Part shown: piece by piece, positions 44,853-56,889 of the stretch
Numbering within the stretch: the first letter of the stretch is position 1
Layout: the number at the start of each line of letters is the position of its first letter
From: Miscanthus floridulus
Lineage: Eukaryota; Streptophyta; Magnoliopsida; Poales; Poaceae
Assembly (NCBI RefSeq): GCF_019320115.1
Contig: NC_089584.1
Coordinates: 60,651,633-60,715,632, forward strand
DNA length: 64,000 nucleotides
Direction: 5' to 3'
Program-made: the position numbers and the translations under genes
The notes under the pieces: model-generated
The model's database searches: none
Seen by the model: the letters and a program-made list of their open reading frames with translations, nothing else
Told to the model about the DNA's origin: nothing

Positions 44853-45319
44853 TCTCCGACCGGAAGGCCTGGCTAAGGAGGAACGGCGCTCGCTTCCGAC
44901 TCTGGCCCGCCTCTCCGACCGAAAGGCCTAGCTAAGGAAAGGACAACACTCGCTTCCAACTCCGGCCCGCCTCTCCAACTGGAAGACCTGGCTAAGGAGG
45001 AATGACACTCGCTTCTGACTCCGACCCGCCTCTCCGACCAGAAGGCCGGGCCAAGGAGGAACGGCGCTCGCTTCCAACTTCGGCCTGCCTCTCCGACCGG
45101 AAGGCCTGGCCAAGGAAAGGACAACACTCGCTTCCAACTTCGGCCTGCCTCTCCGACTGGAAGGCCTGGCCAAGGAGAAACGACGCTCGCTTCCGACTCT
45201 GACCCGCCTCTCCGACTGGAAGGCCGGGCCAAGGAGGAACGGCGCTCGCTTCTGACTCTGGCCCGCCTCTCTGATTGGAAGGCCTGGCCAAGAAGAGGAC
45301 AACGCTCGCTTTTGACTCC
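44853..45319. repeat. Tandem array in the solo LTR, 59-60 bp unit, eight copies
   Basis: TCTCCGACCGGAAGGCC-like starts recur about every 59-60 bp with alternating GGAGGAACGG and GGAAAGGACA variants, hinting at a higher-order two- or three-unit pattern. The eighth copy is interrupted at ACTCC by the chromodomain element and resumes at 61625 (ACTCCGACCCGC). Confidence 0.93.
45315..45319 (+). other. Target-site duplication, left copy (ACTCC)
   Basis: ACTCC precedes TGTAACACC at 45320 and recurs at 61625-61629 after the GTGACA end. It defines the chromodomain element's insertion exactly. Confidence 0.92.
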
Positions 45320-48300
45320 TGTAACACCCCAGGTGTTTGGCTTCCACATTTGCACTTGCATTTCATGAACATGAGCATCATTCATCCATTCATGAGTTTA
45401 TATTGCATGAAACATGTTTTCGAAACATTGCAACATATCGTTATATTTCATGTGTGTGATTTTATGAAATGGATAGAGTGCAACACTCAAATGCAACATG
45501 TGCAACTCACTTTAGTGAAATATAGTTAGTAAGTACTATGCAACAGAATCATGAAACATGTGAAACATGACTATGAAACAAAGGTAACATTTCATTGGTT
45601 TTTCCTTGTTTCAGTACATGTAATGCTTGATTTTGGTGTGACCTATGTGTGGTGTGGCTAATAATTCTCTTAAGCAACTTAGTTATACTTAGAATGTCAT
45701 TTGGAACATTGTTCATATTGATCATGTTGCCTAATTATGATTTCAAGTAGTGGTTTGACTTGTTTTGACCCTGAACTCTTTTGTTTGACTGTTTAAAAAG
45801 TACAACTTAGACTATTTACATGTCTGAGCAATCTAAAGAAAAGTTGTAGCAAATTTTATAAGGAACAAACTTTGTTTAGAAGCCAAGTCATGAAAATGTG
45901 CACAACATGCTCAAAAAGGGCCCACAAGTCAGTGTTGAGGGCTGATTCAACACTTAGAAAATTTTCAGAGTATGAAATACGATTTCAGTTTTGTGTACTC
46001 AACTTTGGCATGATTTTTTTCATGATCCGTTGAGAATTAGGCCTTGGTCCTTTAATATGAATTGTAGCTGGTACTTAGGGCTACAACTTGTATCTTGACT
46101 GTTTTCGCTGATGACCAACAGATTAGGAGAGGAAGGGCCATCAAGTAACACTGTCAAGCATCAATGTTGGGACTAAATTGGAGCTACAGTGTCCTAATCG
46201 GCAATAGAGTTTCACCACCGCGTGGCACCGCGCATCGCCGGCCGCCTGCTTGCTCAGGCCACGTCGGGCCAGAGCACGACAATTGAAGCCCCTGCACGCG
46301 ACTGTGGTTCCCAGCGCTCGCATTCACTCTCTTTCGCCTTCCCCGCTCATAGCAGCAGCAGTGCAGCATCGCTCCGCCATTGCCGAGCAAGCTCCGCCAT
46401 CGCCTAGCTCACTTGCCGCCACAAAAATGCGACCTCCAGCTAGCCCACAGCTCCGACGTGTCCTCCTCTACCTTGTCGACCTTCTAGCCGAGCCAGCCGA
46501 ACCGTAGGTGAGGGCCATTGGCCGTTTTTCCGATGACGTCGCCATGGCCGTACCTCGCCGGAGCGGAGCTCACCGCGTCCAACCACTGCCGGAGCCCTCT
46601 CGTCCTCCTTTTTCTTCTTGGTTAGCTCCATGGTGACCTCGTGAAGCTCGTACTGAGCTCAGAAGAGGCATTGGGGGCTCACCGTCGTTAGTACCCCGCA
46701 CCGGAGCTCCTCCGTGCCGCCTTAGCCGGTGACGAGCTATCTCCGGTTAGCTCTAGGTCTTGCCGGTAGCATCATTCGACGCGGCTCGTCACGTAGATCA
46801 TGTAGGTGCCGACCATCTCGCCGGAATCCTCACCGTCGGCGAGCTATGCCGCAGCCGCGCCGTCCCCTGTTTCCTTTCACTGACCGATGGGGTTGGCTGA
46901 CACGCGGGTCCCACGCGTCAGTGACCGTTTAGCTGTAGGATAGTTCAAATTTACAGATTTGAATGCTGTTTTGTGAATTTTGTATCTCCAAATTGGTAGA
47001 TGCAAATGGTGTGATTCCAATTTTGTTAGGATAATAGGGCAGTCTAGTATTTAGGAAAAATATGACATAAACTCTTGAAGTGAAAATTTTGGATGAATTA
47101 AATAGGAACTTGAAATGTGTTTTTAAATGCATGCAAATTGGTTTAAATTATATCTTGAGTTTCTTTGCTCCAAAAATTATTAAATTTTGTGGGTAAGCTA
47201 TTCTTGCTTAGTAGAAGCTCTGGTAAAAATTTGAGAGTTATTGCATGTATGATTTTTTAGTTATAGATTTTCATTTTATCATTAATTGATACTTGTGTGA
47301 ATTTTTGTAAATTATCTAGGAATCCTTTGACTATGAAATTTTGTGGGGAGTATCCTAGTACCTAAAGAATGCTAGGAAAAATATAAAATCTGTTTCTTGA
47401 CACTTTTCACTAAGGTTTCCTAATTATGTCATTTTAAGCCATTATGCCTTTTTCATTTTAGTGTAGACTGTTATACTTGCTCAAATGGTGTGAAATTTTT
47501 ACAGTAGCCTAATTAGAGTATGTAGTACCTACTGTAATTTTTGTAGATTTAATGGTGTAGTTTTAATATATGTTTACCATTTCCCCTGATTAATTAAATA
47601 AATTAAGAAAGGTATTAAAAGAAATGATTTGGTGATGAACACCTTACTTTCTGGTGTTCTTGTGATATGTGTAATGAGTGAGTATAGTTAGTTTTATCCA
47701 ATTATGTGTTTGCAACATAAGTTAATAATTATTTTGCTTGCATTATGTCCTTCTGGATAGTTCTAGGGACTTTACAAAGTTCCCCATGATAAGTTGGTTT
47801 TCTGTGAATGTGGTGAATACAAAAGTTGTAGATAACTAATGTATCTAGCTCATGTAAAAATTTGGTGGTATTTGGCCTAGTAGTTTAGGAGTTACAGTCG
47901 TTTAAAGTTGGATCACAGTTTTGCCTGCTCTCTGTCTTGTGAAGACAGATTTCTGTTGATTAAAGAATTCGACCTGGTAAAGGTTGGAATCATGCTTTGA
48001 GGTCTGAAAATGAATTATGGAAAATTTCATAAGCTTTCCAAATTGTCTGGTTGCATGTCATTTAGATTTCTAATCTCCAGTTATGACCAGTTACTGTACC
48101 GCTATATAGTCCTATTTTGCTGAAATACAGATGCTTGGGTGTATGCTTTGTTGCAATGATCTTGTTGATTGTTTAGGGGCTAGCCTAACTTAGGAACATG
48201 CTTAGGTGCAGGTGCTAGGTCCTTAACTAAAGATGAGCAATTATACATTAGGTTGTATAAACTTGGTAAGTTAAAGTGATTTGAATAGAGCTTAAGTTAG

Positions 48301-50266
48301 AATATGCGGACTGCAGTGAGCATGTGCATTCCCCGAGTATCCCTGACTTCGTTCATGTGCATCCATGATATTTATCTTGCGCATTCATGCAATAGGTGTG
48401 CCAGAGGGAGTGACGCTACTAGAGTTCGAGGGAGCCAACCAGGAGGAGGAGCCCGATGTGTAGGAAATTGACGAAGCAGCTGCCGCGGAGGAGTTGCCCG
48501 AGTGCCCTGACCACCAGCCTTCCTCTTTCCTAAAAGGCAAGCCCCGGAGCATATTAAGCCTCCCATGTTTTTACAAATACCTTGAGTACCTTTTATTCGT
48601 TGATGATGCATTAAGTATAGGAATTGGTTGGAACCAATTGTTGCATGATATATCCATCCTTGTCTAGATATCGCACTGGAACCCTATTTAAGTTCAGGAA
48701 TGGGTTAAATGCTTAGCCATGCTTAGTGCGGTAGAAGTCAGGTGATTTCCTGTCACCTGTGAGCAGTGTTTTCCTAAACGCTAAACGGTAAACAGTCGGT
48801 CACCTACCGTTTAGCCATTATTCGGGCAAAACGTCCCATTAAACGGGCTAAACGGCCAATTAAACGGGGTAAACGGGTGATTAAACGGAAACGGTGCACC
48901 ACCGTGTAGTGTTTACATGGTGTTTAAACGGGCTAAACAACCGTTTAGGCGAACAGTGCCTGTGAGCTTAGGGATGAGGTGGATCACGGTTGGCTATATT
49001 TGTTATCGTGGAAAAGAACCATGTTAATAATGAATTAAGACCGGGCGGGGTCTTGTGTAGGTTTGAACATAGTGACTCCGTCTGTGTCGTTTAAGGACTG
49101 ATATGCTATACGTCCTCATGTCATGTTGAACATAGCCTGACACTTATCTAGCCGGATGAGTCATTCCGACCGCGAAGCCGAGTAGCTCAACTCAGGGCGG
49201 GATCCGTGGGGGTTGGATGCATTTTGGAGGTAGTAAGGATGTGTAGAGAGCCATTGGCATAAGTCCAAGGGGAGTCAGGTGCTTAAAATCCTGCACTTCC
49301 CGGCAGAGTGGTTCTCTGAGAATGCAGGGCGGCCTGGACCCACGTCTTTTCTTTTATTTTTCTCCTGAGTTGTACCAAAGGTGACTCATTGCGACCCTAA
49401 CGGGGGAAGTAGGGTTTGTGTTAGGAATACCCCTCCAGCTAGATAGGAATCGATTTGAATCACTATCTCTCCCGGATAGTGAGAACTTGACTGAGTAGTG
49501 GCAACGTAGATTCACTTAATTTAACAATATGGTTAAATGGATGATGATGATGATAATGTTGCCATGAATTATACCTACTATGGTTATTATTGTTTGCATC
49601 TTAATCAAATGATTGCTTAGTACAGGTGCTAATATAGATGATAGGTTAATGGCTAAAAGTCACTACTAGTTTAGGTTAAGAGTTGATCTTATTACTTATG
49701 CTTTTCCACAAAAAGGAAGTGTCAGCCAGATCCACTAAATTAAGCTATGCATGATCCTTGGTGTCATTTGTTTTGGTTTCCGACGGGTAAGTCTCGCTGA
49801 GTACATTCTCGTACTCAGGGTTTATTCCCTCTTGTTGCAGATGACCTTCTATATCAGGGATTCTCTAAGTATTGTCTCCACCCGGTGGGTGACGAAGACT
49901 AGATCATGGGTATGATCTCTGTTTCTCTCATCTGAATGCTTTTGCCGGTTGTGATCAGCAAACCAGTATTTGTATTTGAACTCAGGTGTGTAAGTCAAAC
50001 AATTTGTTCCGCATACTTTACAACACTTGTTTTGTAATAACGATGACTCTGAGGTGATGTAATCTATTTGCAAATCATCTGCGAAATGTTGTAACGTATG
50101 ATATGCTATGTTGAATTACTATGATCTTGGTTGTATGCAAGTTGGTTTGAAATCCTTTGAGATTTTAGTTGACTACCGGGTTTATATGGGCTCAAGTGCG
50201 AGAATTTGATCGTTTCAGCGATTGTTTTTGTACTTGTGCTCTTATAAATTGGTCGGTTCTGTGACA
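45320..50266 (+). repeat. 5' LTR of chromodomain element
   Basis: 4947 bp including the nested 195-bp hAT-type element. It aligns along its whole length with 56890-61624, except for the hAT insertion and a short segment near 47560-47610 that is rearranged in the right copy. Confidence 0.92.
48764..48958. mobile_element. Non-autonomous hAT-type element, 195 bp
   Basis: Terminal inverted repeats CAGTGTTTTCCTAAACG and CGTTTAGGCGAACAGTG (three mismatches) are flanked by the perfect 8-bp duplication CCTGTGAG (48756-48763, 48959-48966). The core is made of AAACGG-like sub-repeats in both orientations. The matching site in the right LTR (about 60319-60326) has one CCTGTGAG and no insertion, proving that the element arrived after the retrotransposon. 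Confidence 0.95.
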
Positions 50267-50268
50267 GC

Positions 50269-50280
50269 TGGCATTAGAGC
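50269..50280 (+). other. Diverged primer-binding site
   Basis: TGGCATTAGAGC lies 2 bp after the left LTR. It differs from the initiator-Met complement by two transitions, consistent with the general decay of this copy. Confidence 0.75.
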
Positions 50281-51067
50281 TAGATTCAACACTAAACATG
50301 TCATATGAGTATTTAAAACAAAAGCTTTTGTTGTGAAAATGGTTTTCCAACTTATAGTTATATATAAGTGTTCAAAAATAAAAAATTTTATGGTGTACTG
50401 GTGATCACATCCCTTGTAGCCCACTTAAGGACTTCTAGGTGGCTTATATATAAGTACTAACTTGGGGGAAATTGATTGTTTCTATTTCGTCGTCCATGTG
50501 GCGTGATATTGCATGGGTGCCATTCGCTTGAATGGTAATATATGGATCAATTGCCTCTACGATAAGGTAAGTGTGAGTTGTGAGAGCATGACCATCCAAC
50601 CGTCGGTCTAGGGGAGAGTTAGTTGTGGTTACTGGAGTATCTACATGTTGCATACATGTAAATATGAAGGTACTTAATTGTGGGTACATCTGTCGGGTAG
50701 TTTGGATACCAAAGTATATATATCTAGGGATGTATATATGGAGAGTATCTTAGTTACTACTTTTGTTATTTGCATTATATCTTGTTGGGTTGGGCTGCAA
50801 TGAAGTTTTCTGTAGGTACGCTAACAATGCACCATGTAGATCGACTAGTTACCGCTAATTGAGAGAATGTATGTATGCCACCGTATAATCCGCTAAAACT
50901 TAAATTTTCTTAGGTTTGTGAGGACGTACGGAATGAGCATGCATCATATTCACTCATGTCATTCATATTGCATCACTCCCTCCCTTATAATTGGTTATCC
51001 TATGTATTAAGTTCTAACTCTCAGCAAAATAATCCTCTCACGTGAGTTGCATCCCTTTTTGATATAG
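50281..51067 (+). other. Leader of chromodomain element
   Basis: No coding signal. It ends in TTTTTGATATAG directly before the ATG of the extra ORF, which looks like a 3' splice site. Confidence 0.5.
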
Positions 51068-52136
51068 ATGGCCGCGCCCATGTTTCCTACTGGTAGCAGC
51101 ACCTTTTTGGACCAGTTCGGTACTCCCACCTTGCTCTGGAGGGTGCTCAGTTCAGTTGGGTACCTGGAGGCACCCCGCTACATGAGGAGGTAGGCGGTAC
51201 CATTGGGAGACATACCTTGGTACGTGGTGACCTTTATAGTGCCGCAGAACCCCACGAGGCCATTGTGGCATGGGTGGAGCATTAAGACTAATGGGCAAAG
51301 CCCATGGGAAGCCGCTCAAGTTGCTGCCCTTGATGTGCTGATGGATATAGCATAGAGCTTCGGGGATGAGCTAGTGGGTGGACCAGCTTCATCCATTCCC
51401 CGAGTGGCTCCTACTGAGGCTGAGTGGACCCAAGAAGTTGGCTAGGCCTTGGTTCGAGGCCGTGGCGAACATGTGCAGAGCGACAATGCTGGAATGAGTG
51501 CTATGATGGCAGTCTTGAAGCTTTGCCGAGTCAGGCAAAACACCCTTTTCTAGTGTGCTAGAAGAAGCTGGCAAGGCAATGGCAGCCCAGCATAAGTTTA
51601 GGTTGCGTGCCTACAAGTATCGCCGTAGGGCGGATGCATGTGGACGAGCTCAGCAAGAAGTAGATGAGATTCGAGGTATTGCAAATTATCGCCTGCAATA
51701 GTGGGGCCAAACAGCACGCGAGAGAGACGAGCTACATAACCAGCTGATGAACCTCACTATAGAGAGAGATGAGGTAGCACAAGAGTTGGATCGTGTGACC
51801 CATCACAGAGATGCAGCTTTAGAGTTAGTAGAAGAAAGACGTCAGGGTTGGATTATGGCTAACCAAAATGCTTTCCACAAGGAGCAAGAACTCCAAGAAC
51901 GGCTTGAAGAGCTTTAGGTTGAACACCATCAATTGAACAACCGTCTATTTCCTATTCCTCACCCCATACCAAGGTATCCTAATGTGGGTGGACCTCAAGT
52001 GATTAAGGCCAATGATGAAGAAGAGGACGTGTAGATGGATGACAATGCAGCTGAGCCTGTAGATGAAGAAGAAGAGGAAGACCCAGAAGAAGTCCAAGGT
52101 GTCTCCGATGTTGATAGTGATCACTTTGATGAGTAG
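51068..52136 (+). pseudogene. Unknown ORF upstream of gag in the chromodomain element
   Basis: ATG at 51068 opens MAAPMFPTGSSTFLDQFGTP, TLLWRVLSSVGYLEAPRYMR and, after a stop, PWYVVTFIVPQNPTRPLWHG. Stops and a frameshift near 51550 follow. The second half is a long heptad-rich, charged region (QQEVDEIRGIANYRL; ARERDELHNQLMNLTIERDE; HKEQELQERLEEL) and a very acidic C terminus (EEEEEDPEEVQGVSD) ending at TAG 52134. I recall similar hypothetical proteins from maize and sorghum but know no function. No zinc knuckle, protease or polymerase motif is present, so it is not gag-pol. The breaks are mostly TAG. Confidence 0.65.
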
Positions 52137-52490
52137 TTCATTAGCAAGTCTCACTAGTTTAAGCTTTTGCAGTCATTGATGTAATGAACTTTAGTACAAT
52201 GACTGATGTTGGATGTACCTTTTGAATTTGAACTTAGCATGTGATGTACTTTAATTCGCTCCCTTCGGGATGCGTACCTTGATGGTTAAGTTTAAAACTT
52301 GTCATGTTAGAATGCACTACGTATGGCGCTAGTAAGCTGATTGATGATGTGGCGATTGGAGAATGAATTATTGCCTCTGTTTATTGTATGAAGTTTTCAT
52401 TCTCTCCAGTAAATTCAGTTTGGCATAATTACATTGTTCCTCTCCAATGTGCTAACATCACCAATAATTACTGGTTGCGCATGGTTGTAG
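52137..52490 (+). other. Spacer between the extra ORF and gag
   Basis: About 350 bp without coding signal. GCATGGTTGTAG directly precedes the gag ATG and again resembles a 3' splice site, so gag could be read from a spliced RNA. Confidence 0.45.
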
Positions 52491-53510
52491 ATGCCTCGCA
52501 CTCATTCCACTGGTGCGGCTGGTGATGATGATGACCTTCCACCGCCACCACCACCCACACCAACAGAATTGATGGCAATTCTTGCAGAAGGACAGCGCAC
52601 TATGGCTGAGGCTCTCCACACAATTGCAAATCATGATGGTCGTGGTGCACGCCAAGGACCAGAACCAAATCAATACAGTGACTTCAAAGATTTCCTTGAC
52701 ATGAAACCCCTAATCTTCAAGGAGGCTGAGGAGCCCCTACAAGCCGATGAGTGGTTAAACACTCTTGAGTAGAAGTTCCGTCTTCTTCACTTGACTGAGG
52801 TGCTGAAGACTGAGTATGCATCTCACCAACTGCATGGGTCAGCTAGTATTTGGTGGAGTCATCATCGGTCCACTATGCCCGCTAATGCCCAAATCACTTG
52901 GGATCAGTTCAAGTCTGCTTTCAGGGGAAATTATATTCCTCCTAGTCTCATGGCAATCAAGCATACAGAGTTCATGAAGCTGACCTAGGGGAACAAGAGC
53001 TTGAATGAATACCTACAGGCTTTCAATAATCTTGCAAGGTATGCTACCGAGTTTGTTGACACTAATGCCAAAAAGATCGCTAGTTTCAAGCGGGGACTTA
53101 GCCCCAAATTGATAAAGACCATGGGAAATTGCAAGTGTGCTCATTTTAATGAGTTTGTAAGTGATGCTTTATCGTAAGAGAACAACAATGTTGTATATGC
53201 TACTTCGAAGAATCATAAGAGGGCCTATGAGGTGGGTGCCTCACAATCCAAGGCTCTAGTCACACAAAGGGCTCCGTTCTGTCCTCTAGCATCAGCCGCT
53301 AAGTTTCATCCACCGCTGAAGAAAAATCTAGGCAAGACTAGGTTTTGCAAGGTGTTTACAATTGCTCTTCCTAAGGGCACTACCAGTCAAGGCAGTTCCA
53401 ATGTGCCGCCAAGTAACATGCCATGCTGGAACTGCAACAAGATCGGTCACTAGGCAAGGACGTGTCCTTACCCTAAGAAGAATAACTACCAAGGTGGCCG
53501 TCAGGGGTAG
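52491..53510 (+). pseudogene. Chromodomain element gag
   Basis: ATG at 52491 (MPRTHSTGAAGDDDD). The gypsy gag core is visible: FLDMKPLIFKEAEEPLQADE, SASIWWSHHRS, ITWDQFKSAFRGNYIPPSLM, NEYLQAFNNLARYATEFVD. The zinc knuckle CWNCNKIGH-ARTCP lies near 53430 with a stop between H and A. Stops at 52770, 52986, 53175, 53451 and 53508 share one frame with the flanking sequence, so point mutations alone caused the decay. Confidence 0.88.
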
Positions 53511-56500
53511 GTGAACCACACTAATATTACTGATATTCCTTCAGGAGAGGTAGTAACTGCTGGTAAGTTTTTGGTTGATCAACACCCCGTAGTTGTACTA
53601 TTTGATTCGGGTGCTTCACATTCTTTTATTAGTCCCACATTTGCATCTAAGTTCATGCAAAAAACATACACTGTTGAGGGTGAGGGTTACTATATTAGGG
53701 TTGCCAGTGGTACTATCCCAACCAAGCTTGTAGTTGGGGACGTACAATTGGAGATAGAGGGGCAAAGTTATCTAGTTGCTCTGGTACTTTTACCGGGGCT
53801 GGGTATCAATTTGATATTGGGAATGAACTGGATGAGCAATCATGGAGTGCTTATTGATACATCGACTAGAGTAGTCATGCTCAGAGATCCTGATAATCAG
53901 GAGGGTTTTCTAGTGCAGCTACCTAGGGACATCAATCTTTCTTGTGCAGCTAATGCGGTGCAAGTAAAGGCTATGGCAGATATCCCTGTCGTGTGTGAGT
54001 TTCCAGATGTTTTTCCTGATGATTTGCCTAGATCGCCCCTGGATCGAGACATGGAGTTCAAGATAGAGTTGCTACCTGGTACAATGCCCATCTCTAGAAG
54101 GCCTTATAGGATGCCTCCCAATGAACTAGCTGAACTTAAGACCTAGTTGAATGAACTTCTAAAGAAAGGCCTTATCCATCCTAGTTCATCTCTGTGGGGG
54201 TGCCCAGCTATCTTTGTAAAGAAGAAGGATCAATCACTATGCATGTGTGTAGATTATAGACCCTTGAATGTAGTTACAATCAAGAATAAGTACCCTCTGC
54301 CATGCATAGATATCTTATTTGATCAGTTGTCTAAAGCAAAAGTCTTTTCCAAGATTGATTTGAGATCTGGTTATCATCAAATCAAAATTCAGCCTGAGGA
54401 TGTTCCAAAAACTGCATTCTCTACAAGATATGGTCTATATGAGTATCTTGTTATGTCTTTTGGATTGACCAATGCCCCTGCACATTTTATGTATCTGATG
54501 AATTTGGTGTTTATGCCCGAGTTGGACAAATTTGTGGTGGTATTTATAGATGATATCCTGGTTTATTCGGAGAACAAAGAAGACCATGTTGAACATTTGC
54601 GAGTGGTTCTCACTAGATTGCGAGAACACCAACTTTATGCAAAGTTCAACAAATATGAATTCTGGCTTCATGAGGTACCTTTTCTTAGACACGTGTTGTC
54701 CGATGGTGGAATTATGGTTGATCCCACCAAGGTGCAAGAAGTGTTGAACTAGAAGGCTCCAATCTCGGTGCACGAGGTTCAGAGTTTTCTGGGGTTGGCT
54801 GGCTATTATCATCGCTTCATTCTGGATTTCTCTAAAATAGCCAAGCCTATGACTCGGTTGCTGCAAAAAGATATGAAGTTTGTCTGGACTTCCGAGTGTG
54901 ATGCGGCTTTCCACACCCTATGAACTCTTCTAACTTTGGCTCCGGTTTTGGTGCAACTAGATATCGAGAAACCTTTTGATGTGTTCTATGATGCATCAGG
55001 TATAGGTTTAGGAGGTGTTCTTATGCAAGAGGGTAGAGTCATTGCTTATACCTCTCGCTAACTTTGGAAGCATGAGGTGAACTATCCAACGCATGACTTA
55101 GAACTCGCTGTAGTTGTTCATGCTTTGAAGGCATGGAGACATTATTTGCTCGGCAATGTGTGCAATATCTACACTGATCATAAAAGCCTCAAGTATATCT
55201 TCACTCAACCAGAGTTGAATATGCGTCAGAGAAGATGGCTCGAGTTGATCAAGGATTATAACCTTTTAGTGCACTATCACCCTGGCAAGGCAAACATCAT
55301 CGCGGATGCTTTAAGCAGGAAATCTCATTGCCACTCTTTGATTGAAAGTGACTTCCATTTGTCAAAACTCCTTCATCCTACCGTCCTTTACAACATCACT
55401 GTCAGTTGTACTCTATAGAGTCGAATTATCGAGCTGCAGAAGATAGATTCAGGTGTGTTCCACATCAAGCGCAAGATGAAAGAGCAAGAAACTAAGCATT
55501 TTCGAGTAGATGAGGATGGCGTGTTATGGTTCAAGGATAGGTTGGTGGTTCCGAAGGATAGAGAGCTTAGAAATCAAATCATATCCGAAGCCCATTCCTC
55601 TAAATTATCTATTCATCCTAGTAGTAGTAAAATGTATCATGATTTGAAACCTCGCTTTTGGTGGACCAAAATGAAGAAAGCGATAGCCGCTTATGTGGCT
55701 AGGTGCGACACTTGTTGTCGAGTCAAAGCTGTGCACATGAAAGCTGGATTACTTCAGCCACTCTCTATTCTAGGTTGGAAATGGGAGGAGATAAGTATGG
55801 ATTTTATTGTTGGACTCCCTACTACTCAGAGGAATTTTAACTCCATTTGGGTGATTGTAGACCGTCTGACCAAGTCTGCACACTTCATTCCTGTCCGCAT
55901 AGATTTCCGTCCAACCGACTATGCAGAGTTGTATTTTAATCAGATAGTCCAACTTCATGGGATACCTCGTACTATTGTTTCTGATAGAGGACCATAGTTC
56001 ACTGCTCGCTTTTGGGAGCACTTACATGGATTATTAGGGACTAAGTTAGTAAGAAGCTATGCCTATCATCCGCAAACCAATGGGCAAACTGAACGAGTGA
56101 ATCAAATCTTAGAAGATATGTTGAGAGCATGTGTCATCTCAGCTAAGGGTTCATGGGAAAAGTGGTTGCCCCTAGCTGAATTCTCGTACAATAATAGTTA
56201 TCAAGAGAGTATCAAGATGGCACCGTTTGAAGCTTTGTATGGCCGAAAGTGTAGAACCCCGTTAAATTGGGTAGAAGCCAGTGAAAGGAGATATTATGGA
56301 ATTGATTTTGTTCGAGAAGCCGAAGAACAAGTCCATACTATCCAAACCCATATGGCCACAGCTCAAGCTAGGTAGAAAAGTTATGCTGATCATCGTAGAA
56401 AACCTATTGAGTTTAAAGTTGGAGACTTCGTTTATCTGAAAGTCTCACCCATGAAGAGTGTCCAACGCTTTGGTGTGAAGCGAAAGCTTGCGCCAAGATA

Positions 56501-56867
56501 TGTTGGTCCGTTTGAAATCATTGGACAAAGTGGGAAGGTAGCATACAAGATCCAATTACCTCCTGAGATGAGTGCTATCTTCAATGTCTTTCATGTATCC
56601 CAACTGAAGAAATGTCTTCGCATCCCTGAAGAGAGAGTTCCACTGGGGGATATCGAGTTAAAATCTGATTTGACCTTTGAAGAAAAGCCGGTCTGAGTGA
56701 TTGACACTCGTGAGCGAGTGACTCGGAGTTGGGTGGTCAAGTTTTACAAAGTCATGTGGAGTAATCAGGGTAGTGAACGCGATGCAACATGGGAAAGAGA
56801 AGATTATTTGAGAGACGGTTATAAGGAATTCTACCAACAATGGTACGCTTGTCAAATCTTGGGATGA
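53511..56867 (+). pseudogene. Chromodomain element pol: protease, RT, RNase H, integrase, chromodomain
   Basis: Protease (VVLFDSGASHSFISPTFAS, near 53590), RT ([37 protein letters not shown] at 54543-54554 in [15 protein letters not shown]), RNase H ([39 protein letters not shown]), integrase (HHCC to ARCDTCCRVKA; ISMDFIVGLP; TIVSDRGP; NGQTERVNQ) and a chromodomain (RVTRSWVVKFYKVMWSNQGS; ATWEREDYL) ending at TGA 56865. Chromodomains can steer integration towards heterochromatin. At least eight stops interrupt the frame, mainly TAG, all in the same frame as their surroundings. Confidence 0.92.
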
Positions 56868-56876
56868 GATTTTTAT

Positions 56877-56889
56877 AAGGGGGGAAGGC
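56877..56889 (+). other. Polypurine tract of chromodomain element
   Basis: AAGGGGGGAAGGC directly before the right LTR at 56890. Confidence 0.88.

Noticed and set aside
44853..45319. 59-60 bp repeats considered as a CRISPR array or a coding repeat gene
   Set aside because: No constant-repeat/variable-spacer structure. The array is interrupted by a mobile element and lies inside an LTR.
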